The notes beneath the pieces are model-generated. The model did no database searches. It had not been told where the DNA came from and worked only from the letters and a program-made list of their open reading frames with translations. From assembly GCF_000344685.1 (NCBI RefSeq), contig NW_006920414.1, forward strand, positions 891,262-955,261: a stretch of 64,000 bases of DNA, read 5' to 3'. The position numbers and the translations under genes were made by a program. This DNA comes from Gloeophyllum trabeum ATCC 11539 (Eukaryota; Basidiomycota; Agaricomycetes; Gloeophyllales; Gloeophyllaceae). Each line of letters opens with the position of its first letter. Position 1 is the stretch's first letter. Below are positions 22,523-34,036 of the stretch, piece by piece.

Positions 22523-24833
22523 ATGAGCGACCGCGACCTCCCCTCTGGCGAACCACCTGATATGTCAGACTACTTCGAGTGAGCACAAGAGGCGCCTTGC
22601 CTGCTAGATGCATGTGATAACCTCCTTCAGTGTATCGTCCATACCTTCTGCAGAGGACTTTCTTGAAGCGTACTTTTCGTCCCTTCCATCAGAGGTCTCT
22701 CTGCCTCATCAGCCTGGCGACCTTGGATTGTACGAGCAGGCTCCAGCAACGATCACTTCCGTCGAGGCATCACTTGACAGAGCCGATGAAGACCCCTGTC
22801 GCTTCGTAGACCTTCCACTGAGTAAAGATGTTCCTTCTACTCAGACTTGTGTGTCATCCGACCCGGAAGGACGGTTTACATCCTTCGACGCCACACAATA
22901 TGCCTACTCTGATTCGGGAAACAGTGCTTCGATTTCCACATTGCTCGAAGACGAATACACAGCATATGAAGCCGCACCTTCTGGCGACAATCTGGAACAG
23001 TCCCAGACCAGTCAAGATTCTGAGGCGTCTAGCGCGTTTGCTGCCAACTACCTCAGTTGGTCTGACTTACACTTCTACTCGTCGACCGCTCCCTCGTTAC
23101 CAACGTCTTCTGTGACTACGGCAACATCCTCCGACCTATGGCCGGAGGTCGAAAGTACTGCTGTTTCGACATCGACATCTGCTATTATTGCGTTGCCGAG
23201 CCCTTCTGCCTATGCCTACAACAGCTCCACCTTCACCGAGTACGAGGAGCAAACCGCTGTTCGTCCTTCCGGATACCTCTCAGCTTCGTCTGCCCTGTCG
23301 ACAAATGCTTCTATTGCGATGTCGCCTCCCTATTTCAATCCGGCTGACCAGTATACCACCACTGCATCATTACCGGACTTCTTGCCTCAGACACCTGAAA
23401 GCCAATCCGAACACGCCGGACCGTCAGATTCTGCTTATATGCTGCAATACCCGACGAGAGCAGCCTGGCCCGACCTGATGACACATGAACCTGCGCCATT
23501 GGTACCGAACCCTGGCAGATCCCAGAAGCGCAAAAATCGTGAAGAAACGGACGGGTCCGATGACAGCAGCAGCGATGGGGCCACTTATAAGTACGAAAGT
23601 CGGGAGCATGCGCATAAGAAGAGAAGATTCGCGGTCGCTCAAAGGCTGCTCCGCGATCCTGCTGATACCGACGCAATCACCACCTCCTCCAGAGCCTCAG
23701 TAGACGCTCGCGAGTACTTGCCTTCGACTCCATACTCTGAGGCTGGCGTAACCACAGGCTCCCCACAAAATTATTCGGACGGCTCATCGTTCTACAGCCG
23801 AACGTCTAGGTCTGCTATACTGGCCTTGTCAGATCCAGCTTATGATGCCTCGATTTTCTCCGAGTACGATCAGCAAATGCCGGGAGGCTCTCTTGGCTAC
23901 GACGCACCTTCTCCTGCACCAACGACAAGTGTTCGTGACTCATCAGCTCCCTACGCCCAGGCCGAGGTTCACCGAACGCCCTCGTTGCGTGACCCAACGT
24001 CACTTACTCCAGAGAGTCAAGATGAATCCGTCGGATCATCAAGTTCTGCTTATATGGGGTACGACTTGACCACAGGAGCTTGGCCAAGCGGAATCTCAGG
24101 TGCAGCTGCGCCTCCAGCGCCACAGCCTGGACGAGTCCAGAAACGGAAAAGACATCAAGACACGGATGCATCGGACGACAACAGTGAGGCTGACCCAAGC
24201 TATGAGCCTGGTGGTCGCGGTCGCATATCGAAGAAGAAAAGACTACCTGTCGCTCCAAGGCGGGGCCGCAACCCCCACAATGTCGGCGCAGTTGCTAGCT
24301 CTTCCAGAGTTACGCTCGATGACCTTGAACACCGCTCTCTCAATACACGCTCTGAGGCGGCGGCTACCCCCTCAGGCTTTTCGGAAATTCCTCGCCATGA
24401 CTCTCCGCCGCCCAATCTCATCGATGAAAGGTCCACACAACGCAGGCCTGCGACTCGCTCTGGGAGAGCTGCGACAGTCAACAGTACAAGTTTGCAAGAT
24501 TCCCAATCGGGGCGCCAGGAGACTTCCTCTGGCCCTTCCCGCAACAAGCGGTCGATCCCGAAAAATAATAAACAGCAACAAACCTCCCAGGAAAAGCCTC
24601 GCATACCGTGCACGTTTGCGCCAGCCTGCGACAAGACTTTTGGACGCGACACAGATTTGAACCGACATCTCCGCTGCAGCTGCAAATTCCGGCCCCAGGA
24701 CGATCCCGAATGGGTATGCGAGGTGTGCGGTAAGCCCTTCAGCAGATACGATGCCTTAAAACGCCACCAAGCTGGTATGCATGGAAATCAAGATGAGGGG
24801 ACAGGAGAAGACCCTTCCGAAGAAAGCGACTAG
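22523..24833 (+). CDS. Putative C2H2-type zinc-finger regulator 2 with internal duplication
   Basis: Two exons (22523-22578 and 22631-24833) total 2259 nt, 752 residues; the short first exon supplies MSDRDLPSGEPPDMSDYF. Residues of roughly 35-640 are Ser/Thr/Pro-rich and acidic. Near the C-terminus are two zinc-finger units: PCTFAPACDKTFGRDTDLNRH, and WVCEVCGKPFSRYDALKRH followed by QAGMH (C-x2-C-x12-H-x4-H, classical C2H2). Two regions of about 190 residues repeat the same order of blocks: SAI.AL..P.AY, F.EY..Q, a TPESQ segment, SAYM, PGR.QKRK followed by an acidic DSSDD-type patch, a KKRR/KKKR patch, and S.R. Each pair of basic patches is a likely nuclear localisation signal. Probable nuclear transcription factor, target genes unknown. 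Confidence 0.8.
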
Positions 24834-24935
24834 ACACAGTCCTGCCCCTTGCAAAGCCCGTGTTCCACACTATACCCTTTCATAATAACTGATACCCATA
24901 GACAATCTCACACACCCCTGCATGGTTTTTATTAG

Positions 24936-25066
24936 CTATAGCATATCCTTCGACAATCTACCGTACCCTTGCATAGTCTCTTTGATCCACATACTAGTGA
25001 TAGCATACCCTTCGACCATCTACGATACCCCTGCATAGTCTTTTTGATCCGCATACCTAGTGATAG
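24936..25066. repeat. Two-copy tandem repeat, unit about 62 bp
   Basis: Two adjacent units start TAGCATATCCTTCGACAATC and TAGCATACCCTTCGACCATC, and each runs through TTGCATAGTC/CTGCATAGTC and ACTAGTGA/CCTAGTGA. A partial related stretch (CACCCCTGCATGG) precedes them near 24910. It lies just downstream of the second zinc-finger gene. Confidence 0.7.
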
Positions 25067-25985
25067 CTATCATCGTTCATCATAATTAGCTTGTATTGGC
25101 TTTTGCAGGCTACCTGTGGCATCTAGCTAGTTTTCTCCTAATCAATTCACTGCTGGACAAGTTCGAAGGTGTAGCCTCGGGTGCTGTTAAGTTGCGGATA
25201 GTCAGTCTGCGATCCATACAACAGCGCGGTACCCGAGGCCTAGAGTAAGCTCAAGACATTGTGTCCATGAGACGAAGTGCTTCTTGCGTTTCTTGGACGC
25301 CGTCCTCGCATGAAGGCATCCCTAAGGGCAAAGGCAACCTTATCAGGCCTCCCTGGCAAGTCCGCGGCGGACGAATCCAGCCCGATATCTGATGGTTCTT
25401 GTTCGAGAGTCAGGAATCCGGATACTTGACCGATGTCATTGAAGGGTTAGTATTCGAGGTTCCAATCTCGAAAGTCCTGTATTCAGCGGCCCGAATCGCC
25501 CCTCGAACGCCGGTGCATCTTGTAAGCCCAGCGACCGAATTCCCATGCCACACAGTGCAGCGTATTTACAATTGACTGCGACGGTGGCAAAGCAAACGAC
25601 GAGGGTGTAGAACATAAGCACGTCTGCAGTCGTCCCGCGTGCCCCGGGTGGCACGGGCAGATACCATGCGCTGCATTGTCGTTGTGGGAGCTTAACTCAA
25701 AGTGGCTCGGGGCAATAGTTTCGCGGAAGGCATGGCAGTTTCCTACTGCCAGAACGACCATGAAACTATAGCTGGAGAGCATCCAGCGAAGTAAACACAG
25801 ACTTCAGAACACAGTAAGTTTACAAGTAACAGTGAGTAGCCTCCGCCACAACTGTGGGAATCCTCACCCTTTGGGGAAGTAGTACCTGTACAGTTGTTCG
25901 GCAACTCCCATACAGACCATTCGTAACCCGGCCGTAAATCTCATCGACCTCCGCAAGTTCTGGGACCCGGCTTCACATATCAAAA
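25067..25985. other. Intergenic upstream of eL43
   Basis: No gene recognised. The right end is the promoter and leader of the ribosomal protein gene. Confidence 0.45.
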
Positions 25986-26566
25986 ATGGTGCGTCTTGCT
26001 GCTGTCAAGACCAGTGCTGGAGAATGCTGAGCATTGTCTGTTATCTAGACCAAACGCACGAAGAAAGTCGGTGTTACCGGAAAGTACGGTACCGTGAGTC
26101 ACAATCCATCCCTGGCGACGAGGAGGCGTAAATGAGGACGGATGACTGACCCGAATTCATGTTCGTTAGCGTTACGGTGCCTCCCTCCGTAAGCAGGTCA
26201 AGAAGGTGCGTAATGATACTCCGCTATCTGCGAACTTGGCTGAACGTTAGTTACGCTCGGTTTAGATGGAGGTCTCGCAACACGCGAGATACACCTGCTC
26301 CTTCTGCGGCAAGGTACGACCATCGTTCAGATTACTGCTAGCCTTTATCGATTTGGCGCGAATATCTAGGACTGCGTGAAGAGGACGGCTGTCGGTATCT
26401 GGCAATGCAAGGCATGTCGCAAAACAATTGCAGGTGGCGCCTGGACTGTTTCCACCACGGCTGCTGCTACTGTCCGGAGGTGGGCCTTTGATTTTCGGTC
26501 TACGATCGAGTACTGACCCAGCTCCGTAGTACGATCCGGCGGTTGCGCGAGTTGACGGAGGCTTAA
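25986..26566 (+). CDS. RPL43: 60S ribosomal protein eL43 (L37a)
   Basis: A structural protein of the cytosolic large ribosomal subunit. The joined product is 92 residues, the normal length for the family: [37 protein letters not shown] and a four-Cys zinc site with two C-x2-C pairs (CSFCGK and CKACRK). The end is [14 protein letters not shown] and RRLRELTEA. Six coding exons are separated by short introns. The first coding exon consists of the ATG alone (25986-25988), immediately followed by GTGCGT. The last intron ends CCGTAG before the TAA at 26564. Every junction restores the conserved protein, so the model is secure. Confidence 0.95.
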
Positions 26567-27017
26567 GTGGTGGATGGTCGTCATGTATTGCTTTCTTTAT
26601 GTTCAGTCCTGTATTCCTCTCACTATCCATGAATGCATGCGCTATGCCTCGCATCGTCTGGGAATGTGGACGTGACGTTGGGCAGAGAATGTGCGCTTGC
26701 AACATCGTTGGTACTGAATATCCCTGCGGATTGTCTCACGACTGGAATCTGAATCGTCGTGCGCCACCCTGCACTACAATTGTGACGGTAGCTCGCATGC
26801 TAATTGTGCACCAGATACCATGACTTCACTAATTATTTGTAGCGACAATAATGCCCAAGAGCGGTTTGATGATAATACTGTAGACAGATTATGGCTTGGG
26901 CCATCGTCAGCCACAATGCGCAATGTCATCTATTTGTACTTATTTACGTGGCCCTAGGGCAAGCTGTCTTGGGTAATAACTGCGACGTCCCTCACATCTT
27001 GCTTTCCACCCACCATC
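26567..27017. other. Intergenic between eL43 and the CCCH gene
   Basis: About 450 bases without a recognisable gene; 3' flank of eL43 and promoter of the CCCH protein gene. Confidence 0.5.
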
Positions 27018-28584
27018 ATGGCTTCGCCGTCGACATCTGATGCTGCCCTAAAGCTAGAAATTGCCCGCCTCACAGGTAGGCAGGGTCTTCTGAACATCTT
27101 GTAGCTGCAATTGACCGGTACACAGCTTCAATCAATCACGCGAAATCAACGCTGCAACAACCACCTGCAGGATATGCCCGACCTCAATATTCTGCTTATC
27201 GGCCGCCACCGAGGAGTAATGCGTATGTAAATCCGCACTACAAGCCACCTAGTGCACCTTCTAGGCCTTCGACGTCAATGAACCTGATCAGCAAGCCTCC
27301 TCCGCGGCCGGCGCCTGTCAGCAATGAAAAGAAGGAAGTTGTCATAGGCGGTGTCGCCTTTGAGTCCTCAGGACGCTCTCTAGTCCGTAAAGATCGTAAG
27401 TTCCGTTCTTAGCCATCCTCCCTCTCCATCCCCCGCTCCGTAGTTAGTTTCCTCTCCTTATACCACGACCCTTCCTGCAGTACCGAAATCTGCTTCCGCT
27501 CCTGTGGCATCACGCCCTCGCCCATCTAGGCCCCGACCTGAGTTTAATAGGAATGAGGCTGGACATCTCATCAACGCCAATCGACAGTACAAGCCTAGGA
27601 GTTCTCGCCCTCGACCTGGGAGACCGATTCGCAACATGACCCTTAACAACAACGTTCGACCATATCAGTCCGTCTGGTCCATCGGTCTGCACGGTTACTT
27701 CTCTGACCATTCTTACAGGGCACGCAGAGCGGCCAAGCAGCGAAAGTACTCGGACAAGCCTTGTCCTCGCTTTACTACTACAGGTGCGTCGTCGCCACAA
27801 CCTCAGTTGTCGACATGCCCTAAACATCCTCGGTAACACCGCTTCAAATCGTGTTCCCTTCACAGGAACTTGTTCTCGTGGCCTGACCTGCATGTATCAA
27901 CATGACCCGGACAAGATTGCGATCTGTTGGCCTTTCTTGCAAGGCACCTGCCCCAATACTGCTGAGACCTGCAATCTCTCGCACGATCCGAGTCCCCAAC
28001 GTGTCCCGGTGTGCATGCACTTCGCCAACAACGGTCGGTGCACGAGAGAGAACTGTCCCTTCCCGCATGTGCGCCTTGGCCCTCGCCAGGGCGTCTGTCG
28101 CGACTTCGCAGTACTCGGCTACTGCGAGAAAGGGCTTGACTGCGAAAAGAACCACGTCCGCGAATGCCCGGACTTTGCGGAGAAGGGCGTCTGTGAGACC
28201 AAGGGCTGCAAGCTCCCTCATGTCATCCGGGCTAATCGCAGCCGCAAGGCTCCTGCTGCAAGTGGCGCTGGCTCTTCCTCGGTGACATCTTCGACCCAAG
28301 TTGCTGATCAGACTTCAGCTTCAGCCTCTAAGGGTAACTCTGGTTCCTCTTCTGAGACTAACACTGCTAGCGCTGCGCATCCCCCTCCGGTTTCGGTCGA
28401 GGATGCCCAGATCGGCGACGAGTATATCTCGTTGACTTTCCATGAGAGCGACGAGAGTGAAGATGCTAGCGATAGCGACGAAGAGGAAGATGACCATGAC
28501 GGCGACGATGATGATGTAGAAGATGAAAAAGAGGGCAAAGACCCCACCGCAGAAGAGGATCATACGATGTACGTTCACGGATGA
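27018..28584 (+). CDS. CCCH zinc-finger RNA-binding protein (ZC3H3/Red5-like)
   Basis: Starts MASPSTSDAALKLEIARL, and several introns split the N-terminal half. The N-terminal region is Pro/Arg/Ser-rich and disordered (PPPRSN, RPRPSRPRPEF, RPRPGRP). The C-terminal half holds five closely spaced Cys-Cys-Cys-His fingers: CPRFTTTGTCSRGLTCMYQH (split by an intron), CWPFLQGTCPNTAETCNLSH, CMHFANNGRCTRENCPFPH, CRDFAVLGYCEKGLDCEKNH and CPDFAEKGVCETKGCKLPH. A Ser-rich linker and a long Asp/Glu tail end the protein. Five tandem CCCH fingers are characteristic of the ZC3H3 family, which acts in mRNA 3'-end processing, export or nuclear RNA decay. The precise role here is inferred. Probably nuclear. Confidence 0.85.
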
Positions 28585-29161
28585 AGCAGCAATATGTGTA
28601 TCTACTATTGGAATACCCTAATTTATCGGATGCATTGTGTTTCGTGCAATTCTGTTTCACTAGGAAATGGCTTGCAAGCCGTTTAGGACGGCACGACTCG
28701 CAGGGTAGACATCTGAGTAAGACACAGTAACCCGCTCAACGTCATCTTGAAGGCTTACTACTATTATTCCACAATTCCGCAGCAGATGAAGTGATGTCCA
28801 TTGAGCTTCGAAACGTTAGCGACATTACGATGTACTACATGTGCCCTTCTTCTTCCAAGGTAATCACGAATGGCCCCTCCCTGTTGGCGAATGTCGTCCG
28901 CTCTCGAACGGAGAAGCTACAGAAAAAGTCTCGCATTGGATCTATAACGGTAAACTTACACACTCTCGCTCGAGGAGAATGTGCAATTCTTAGTCGTCAA
29001 TACCCATACGTAGCCCGAACTTCCACGGAAGTAGTACTGTTCATCCGACGTTCACATGATGCTGCTACTGGCTAGTGGTACAAGTTAATTACAGGTCGCC
29101 TGAGCTGGAAGGATAGCCCGAGCTCGACCTTCCCCCCTTCGACTCCCCACACAGCTAAGAT
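28585..29161. other. Intergenic, no gene recognised
   Basis: An open plus frame at 28791-29075 has no resemblance to a known family. The right end is the promoter of the monooxygenase gene. Confidence 0.45.
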
Positions 29162-31849
29162 ATGACTACCGGTACGCTTAGTGTCCCAGCTTAGTCTTTG
29201 TGGTACTGATACGCCTGGCAGAGACGAACGGCACGAATGCCCCCAAGAATGGAGCCAGTAGCCTCAACGGAACCAGCGGCCATCCGAACGGCTATAAGCT
29301 GGGCGACTTCTCCATAGACGAGTGCCGACCTATGCGGGTAGTTTGCATAGGTGCGGGATTCAGTGGGATCCTAGCCGGAATTAGGTACGCATCTCAGTCA
29401 CCTTGAATCACGCGACTTTAACGCTTCTTCTCCACGTCGTTCAGATTCCCGCAGAAAGTCCCGAATGTCGACTTGACTATCTACGACAAGAACCCTGCCA
29501 TCGGTGGTACCTGGTATAACAACAAGTACCCGGTAAGTTTGACTGACTGCTGCCCTTCCATTGTACGCAAGCTCACTCGGCTGTCAGGGCTTATCCTGCG
29601 ATATACCGGCACACACGGTAAGTATTCCGGCCAAGCATCAGACTACTGCGGATTTCTGAGTTCATGCCGATACACAGTATCAATATGCGTTCGAGGATAA
29701 TGTAAGTCCGTCAACGTCTCCTACGAAAACTCTGTACTTACGATATGTAGATGGAATGGTCAGCATTCTACGCTCCGGGCCCCGAGATCCGGGAATACCT
29801 GGAACGCGTCGCGAACAAGTACAAAGTCATGAAATATATTCACCTGGAGCACGAGCTCGTCGGCGCGTACTGGCAAGAAGCCGAAAGCAAATGGCGACTT
29901 CGCGTGAAGCGGCCGTCGCCCAATAGCACTCCGGAGAACAAGCAGTACGAGGAGTTCGAGGACAAGGCTGATGTTTTGTTCACCGGGCTGGGATCGCTCG
30001 CTCGGTGGCATTGGCCCGACATAGAAGGTCTGAAGGACTTCAAGGGTTGTATCTTGCATAGTGCGGAATGGGATGTGACCGAGCGCAGTTGGCAGGAGAG
30101 CGTAAAAGATTGGGGAGATAAGAAAGTCGGCGTGATCGGAGTCGTAAGTCGTTAGTCGCTTCGTATACGAGCCGGGCTGAGCTGCGCGACAGGGCTCATC
30201 AGCTATTCAAATCGTGCCAGCCCTGCAGCCCAGAGTCGCACATCTGGTAAACTTCGTCCGCAGCAAGACGTGGCTCGCAACTCCATTTCTGGAGGAGAAG
30301 ATGAGCGACTTGCTAGGAAGAGATCCAGCCGGCAGCTGTACGTGATAGTGCCGGTGGTCACCGCACGAATTTTTGTGACTTACACACCCCGTGTTGTAGA
30401 CGTATTCACGGAAGAAGACAAACAACGCTTCAGAGACCCTGCCTTCTACAAGAAATTCAGGCACAATATGGAACACGAACTCAACGTTAGTGCAGAAACT
30501 CAAGTTTTCTTGCCATTCGAGCCTCTCACTGCCTTCTAGTCTACATACCAAGGAACACTGAAAGGGACGAAAGTACAGCAGATGATCCGCGCGGCGTTTA
30601 CCGAAAACATGAGGCAGAGACTCGCCAAAAAGCCATGGATAACTGAGTACCGTGAGTTGTCCGTCTTGTCGTCAAATGTGTTTGGGACCTGATCTTTCCT
30701 TGGACTTGAACGAGTTGCAGTGCTTCCCGATTTCGGTGTGGCATGTAGGAGGTTGACACCAGGCCCAGGCTACCTCGAAGCCCTATGCGAAGATAATGTG
30801 CGTCCATCATTGGAACATGCGCTCCACTCGCGTTGACGATTCGTAGGTGACGTTTGAACCGACACATATCAGACGGATTACGGAGACCGGTATCGAGCTT
30901 GTTGATGGCAAGCATCATGATCTCGATATCATCGTATGCGCAACAGGTATTGATCTCGCGTCCATGATTGCGATGATGACTGACTATAGCGGATTATTAA
31001 GGCTTTGATACGTCCTTCCAGTATCCCTTCCCCTTCGTCGGACGAGGCGGCATCACACTACGAGAGAAATATACACCACACCCTCGGACGTACTTGGCCC
31101 TCTGCGTCGACGGGTTCCCGAACTGGTTCCAGTCGTGTGGACCTAACTCGGGTGTTTATGGCGGGTCTCTCGTTGCAATCCTGCAGCAGCAGGTCGATTA
31201 TGCCGTCAAGGCGACGCTAAAGCTGCAGAGAGAGCGGCTCAAGAGTATGGTGGTCAAGAAAGAGGCTGTCGATGATTTCGACGAGTATTTAGAGGTAATT
31301 TGTCAGATGACATCAGGCTTTTGTGTTTTTGACACTTGTCATAGGCTTATTTCCCCAAGGTACGAAGCTATTCCCGGCATAGTAGGAGGTTATAGTCTGA
31401 GCTGAGTGCCTCAAGACTGTCCACACGGAGAAGTGCCGATCGTGGGCCAAGATGGGCAAAGATGAGGGCCGTGTCGTCGGGCTCTGGCCCGGTACGTCTC
31501 GAAATGTTCGTCTATACTGTTGTCCTGATGCTGCTATTGTAACAAGGATCATCCCTGCACTGTCTTCGCGCCTTTGCTCACCCCCGTTGGGAGGACTTTG
31601 ATTACCAGCCGCTGGATCCGGTCAAGAACAGGTTTTACTGGCTTGGAGATGGGCAGACGTACAATGAGAAGACACTGACGGGCGATAGTAAGTCTCTCAA
31701 TGCTCAAGGCTGTTGTTTCTGTTTAACCCGGCCGGCAGGGGCATGGTACCTCAACCCTGATGAGGTCGATTACCCTCCTGGTGAGTATGCTGTCCGTCAG
31801 CGATGTTAGCAAGACATTGAAGGTTCTTCCCGCAGTCCCGGAGAATTGA
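29162..31849 (+). CDS. FAD/NADPH monooxygenase, type I Baeyer-Villiger-like
   Basis: A flavin monooxygenase predicted to insert oxygen into a ketone or oxidise a related substrate using NADPH. It is built from many short exons; the first coding exon is 10 nt (29162-29171). Visible motifs: VVCIGAGFSGILAGIR (FAD-binding GxGxxG), IGGTWYNNKYPG, the type I BVMO-like fingerprint FKGCILHSAEWD (F-x-G-x3-H-x3-W-D), GVGSSAIQIVP (NADPH-binding GxGxxx), and IIVCATGFDTSF late in the protein. The C-terminal part contains WFQSCGPNSGVYGGSL and WYLNPDEVDYPPVPEN. Each junction restores a conserved block, so the gene looks intact. A typical host for such enzymes is steroid, cyclic ketone or secondary metabolism, but no biosynthetic neighbours are present. 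An FMO-type N-oxygenase is less likely given the fingerprint. Confidence 0.87.
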
Positions 31850-32432
31850 GCATCCGCTAAGGGAGTTTCGTCTATCTCGTTGCAACGATGTATGGTGTCA
31901 AGACGTCATCTTGTCCATCCATTTCTTGTCCATTTCTAGTTCATTTGAAGGAGGATATGTGTGCGGTCCAAGTAGCTGAGGTCTGGTAGCACCTTGCATA
32001 ACAGTATTTCCACAATGTCATGGTTGTCTGGGTAGGCTCATTCTCATATTCTCACTGGGATCCCCTCAGTATCCCCTCAGTATCCCCTCAGTATCACTGC
32101 AGGGGTTTCTGGGACCTCAAAATGCATTTTCCCACCCTACCGGCATTGGCCGAACGCAGCCACCTCGGCCACACTATGATACTCTGCACCACTTAGCGTC
32201 GACAAACAACACAAATTTAAAGCCGCGACAAATATAAGAGCAGCAGCGTAACATCAACCTCGATGACCAGCTAGACCTGGTTGCAAGCAGCCAGAGAGAT
32301 GCCGACGTGAAGTTGGCACTTCCCAGTTTCCATATCAGGGCAGGATATGAGCCTGAAGTTGATCGGAAGCTGTATAATATACTGCCGTTGTGATCTCCAC
32401 CTGCGCCACCCGTGTAACCGTTATTCTGAAAG
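31850..32432. other. Intergenic, no gene recognised
   Basis: Contains a short tandem repeat at 32060-32092 and the UCH promoter. No reading frame of interest. Confidence 0.5.
32060..32092. repeat. Three-copy 11-bp tandem repeat
   Basis: The unit ATCCCCTCAGT is repeated three times without change, followed by ATCACTGCAG. Short, and probably of replication-slippage origin. Confidence 0.85.
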
Positions 32433-33547
32433 ATGGCCGGATCGCGGTGGATTCCCCTCGAGAGTAATCCAGAGGTACCGCACTTCCAACGCGGGGAATG
32501 CAATATCTCATGTTCGTGATTGACAGGTCCTGAACACGGTCTGTCCTTTACCACTTAACCGGACGTCGCGAACTTACAGCTGCGCCAATAGTGGGCACAG
32601 CGAGCGGGGCTCGTAACATCCCAGGCTCAGTTCGAAGATGTATATGGGCTCGATCCTGAGGTACATGTATGCAGTTTACCAGCGTGAACAGTGTTACCAT
32701 CATCATGATAGCTCCTCGCGATGGTGTCCAAACCAGTCAAAGCGATCATCATGCTGTTCCCAATCTCCGACGAGTACGAGGCGAAGCGGAAGGACGAGGA
32801 CGAGGCGCTGAAGAAGCAGGAGTCGAAGCTCGACCCTACGCTGTTCTTCATCAAGCAGACGGTACGAAGAGTTTCGCATGCGGGATGGGCCTGCTCATGA
32901 CTGGTTTGCGAGGTAGATCGGGAATGCGTGCGGGACTATCGCGCTGATCCACGCGCTGGCGAATGTGAGTGCTACACGGAAAGTTGGGAGTCGGCTGATG
33001 GACCCTTCGTTCGCACAAGTCGGATATCGTTCTCGCGCCTGGAAGTCCGTTGGCGAACTTCATCGACCAGTGTCAAGGTAGGTTATGATGGTGCCATCTC
33101 CACTCGATATCTTACTTAATAGCCCTTCCTTTGAACTACCAGATAAAACCCCAGAGGAACGCGCCAAGCTCCTAGAGACGACCGAGATATTCGCCAACAT
33201 CCACGCAGACACGGCGTCGTCGGGACAAACGGCAGCACCGTCCGCTGATGAGAAGGTGGAGCTGCACTTTACGTGCTTCGTCGAGGCGCCGACGAAGGAG
33301 TCACGGAACACGGAGGCCCCGAGCGGCGCGCAGAGGCTCGTGGAGCTGGACGGTCGTCGTGTCGGCCCTATTGACCGGGGACCATGCACGGATTTGCTGA
33401 ATGTAAGAGGCTGAGAGACTTGTGTTGTAAGCTGACGTTCACTGACAATTTACGCAGGATGTGGCCAAGTTCATCAAGGAGAGGTACATTGCTGGGTCGT
33501 CCAGCATGCAGTTCAGCGTCATGTCGCTCGGCCCGCCGGCCCATTAG
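32433..33547 (+). CDS. Ubiquitin C-terminal hydrolase, UCH family (peptidase C12)
   Basis: Removes small adducts from the ubiquitin C-terminus; cysteine protease of the UCHL3/Yuh1 type, about 243 residues. Short exons read MAGSRWIPLESNPE, then VLNT, WAQRAGL...EDVYGLDPE, LLAMVSKPVKAIIMLFPISDEYE, and so on. Catalytic residues are in place: Gln and Cys in KQTIGNACGTIALIHA (split by an intron), His in VELHFTCF, and Asp in VELDGRRVGPI. The crossover-loop region follows with DKTPEERAKLLE. Introns of about 45-60 nt were placed so that each joins conserved text. The total length matches single-domain UCH enzymes, with no ULD tail as in UCH37. Expected in cytosol and nucleus. A second, unrelated deubiquitinase lies about 3 kb downstream. 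Confidence 0.92.
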
Positions 33548-34036
33548 GTCTGCTGAAGAGGGTATTGTCGCATACCAGTCATGTCGAATCGCGGAGGAAT
33601 CCAGGAAATGTATTTGTATATCCTGTCAAACCGGATGCTCGTGTGGGTTTTGGCGACTATTCGCTGGGATCCCCATCGGCCCGTGAGGATATGTGCTTCC
33701 TTCTGAGTTCTCAGGAGTGGAAGAAGGCAGGCTCTCATCGAGAGATACCCTTCCGTACAGTGCCTTCTACACATCAACTCTAGACGTCGTTGGATACATC
33801 CAGAGCAGTGTTTACTTTGGGTACGTGCTGGGTAAGCTCTGGAGCAAGCGAAGGGTCGAGACGCGACGCGGTCACGTGCCTGGCTGAGCTTCTGATTGGC
33901 TGGTGCCCGAAATAGCAGGAGCAGGGGACTCTAGGTCGCGTTCGTCCGCCGGGCCAGCGGCGGCTCAGCTGACTATATACTCTCCCGTCCGTATGTCCCT
34001 CGCATCCTCTTCGACCGCCGGTTATCCACAACCACC
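33548..34036. promoter_or_regulatory. Upstream region of dihydroxyacetone kinase
   Basis: No gene recognised. An inverted CCAAT box (ATTGGC) lies at about 33894, roughly 145 bases before the kinase start. Assignment as promoter is by position only. Confidence 0.4.

Noticed and set aside
24936..25066. CRISPR-like array
   Set aside because: Only two adjacent units without spacers, in a eukaryotic genome.
28307..28550. Minus open frames opposite the end of the CCCH gene
   Set aside because: They mirror the Asp/Glu-rich tail of the real gene and are compositional artefacts.
29162..31849. Secondary-metabolite cluster around the flavin monooxygenase
   Set aside because: Neighbours are a CCCH protein and a UCH hydrolase; no backbone synthase, transporter or cluster regulator is present.
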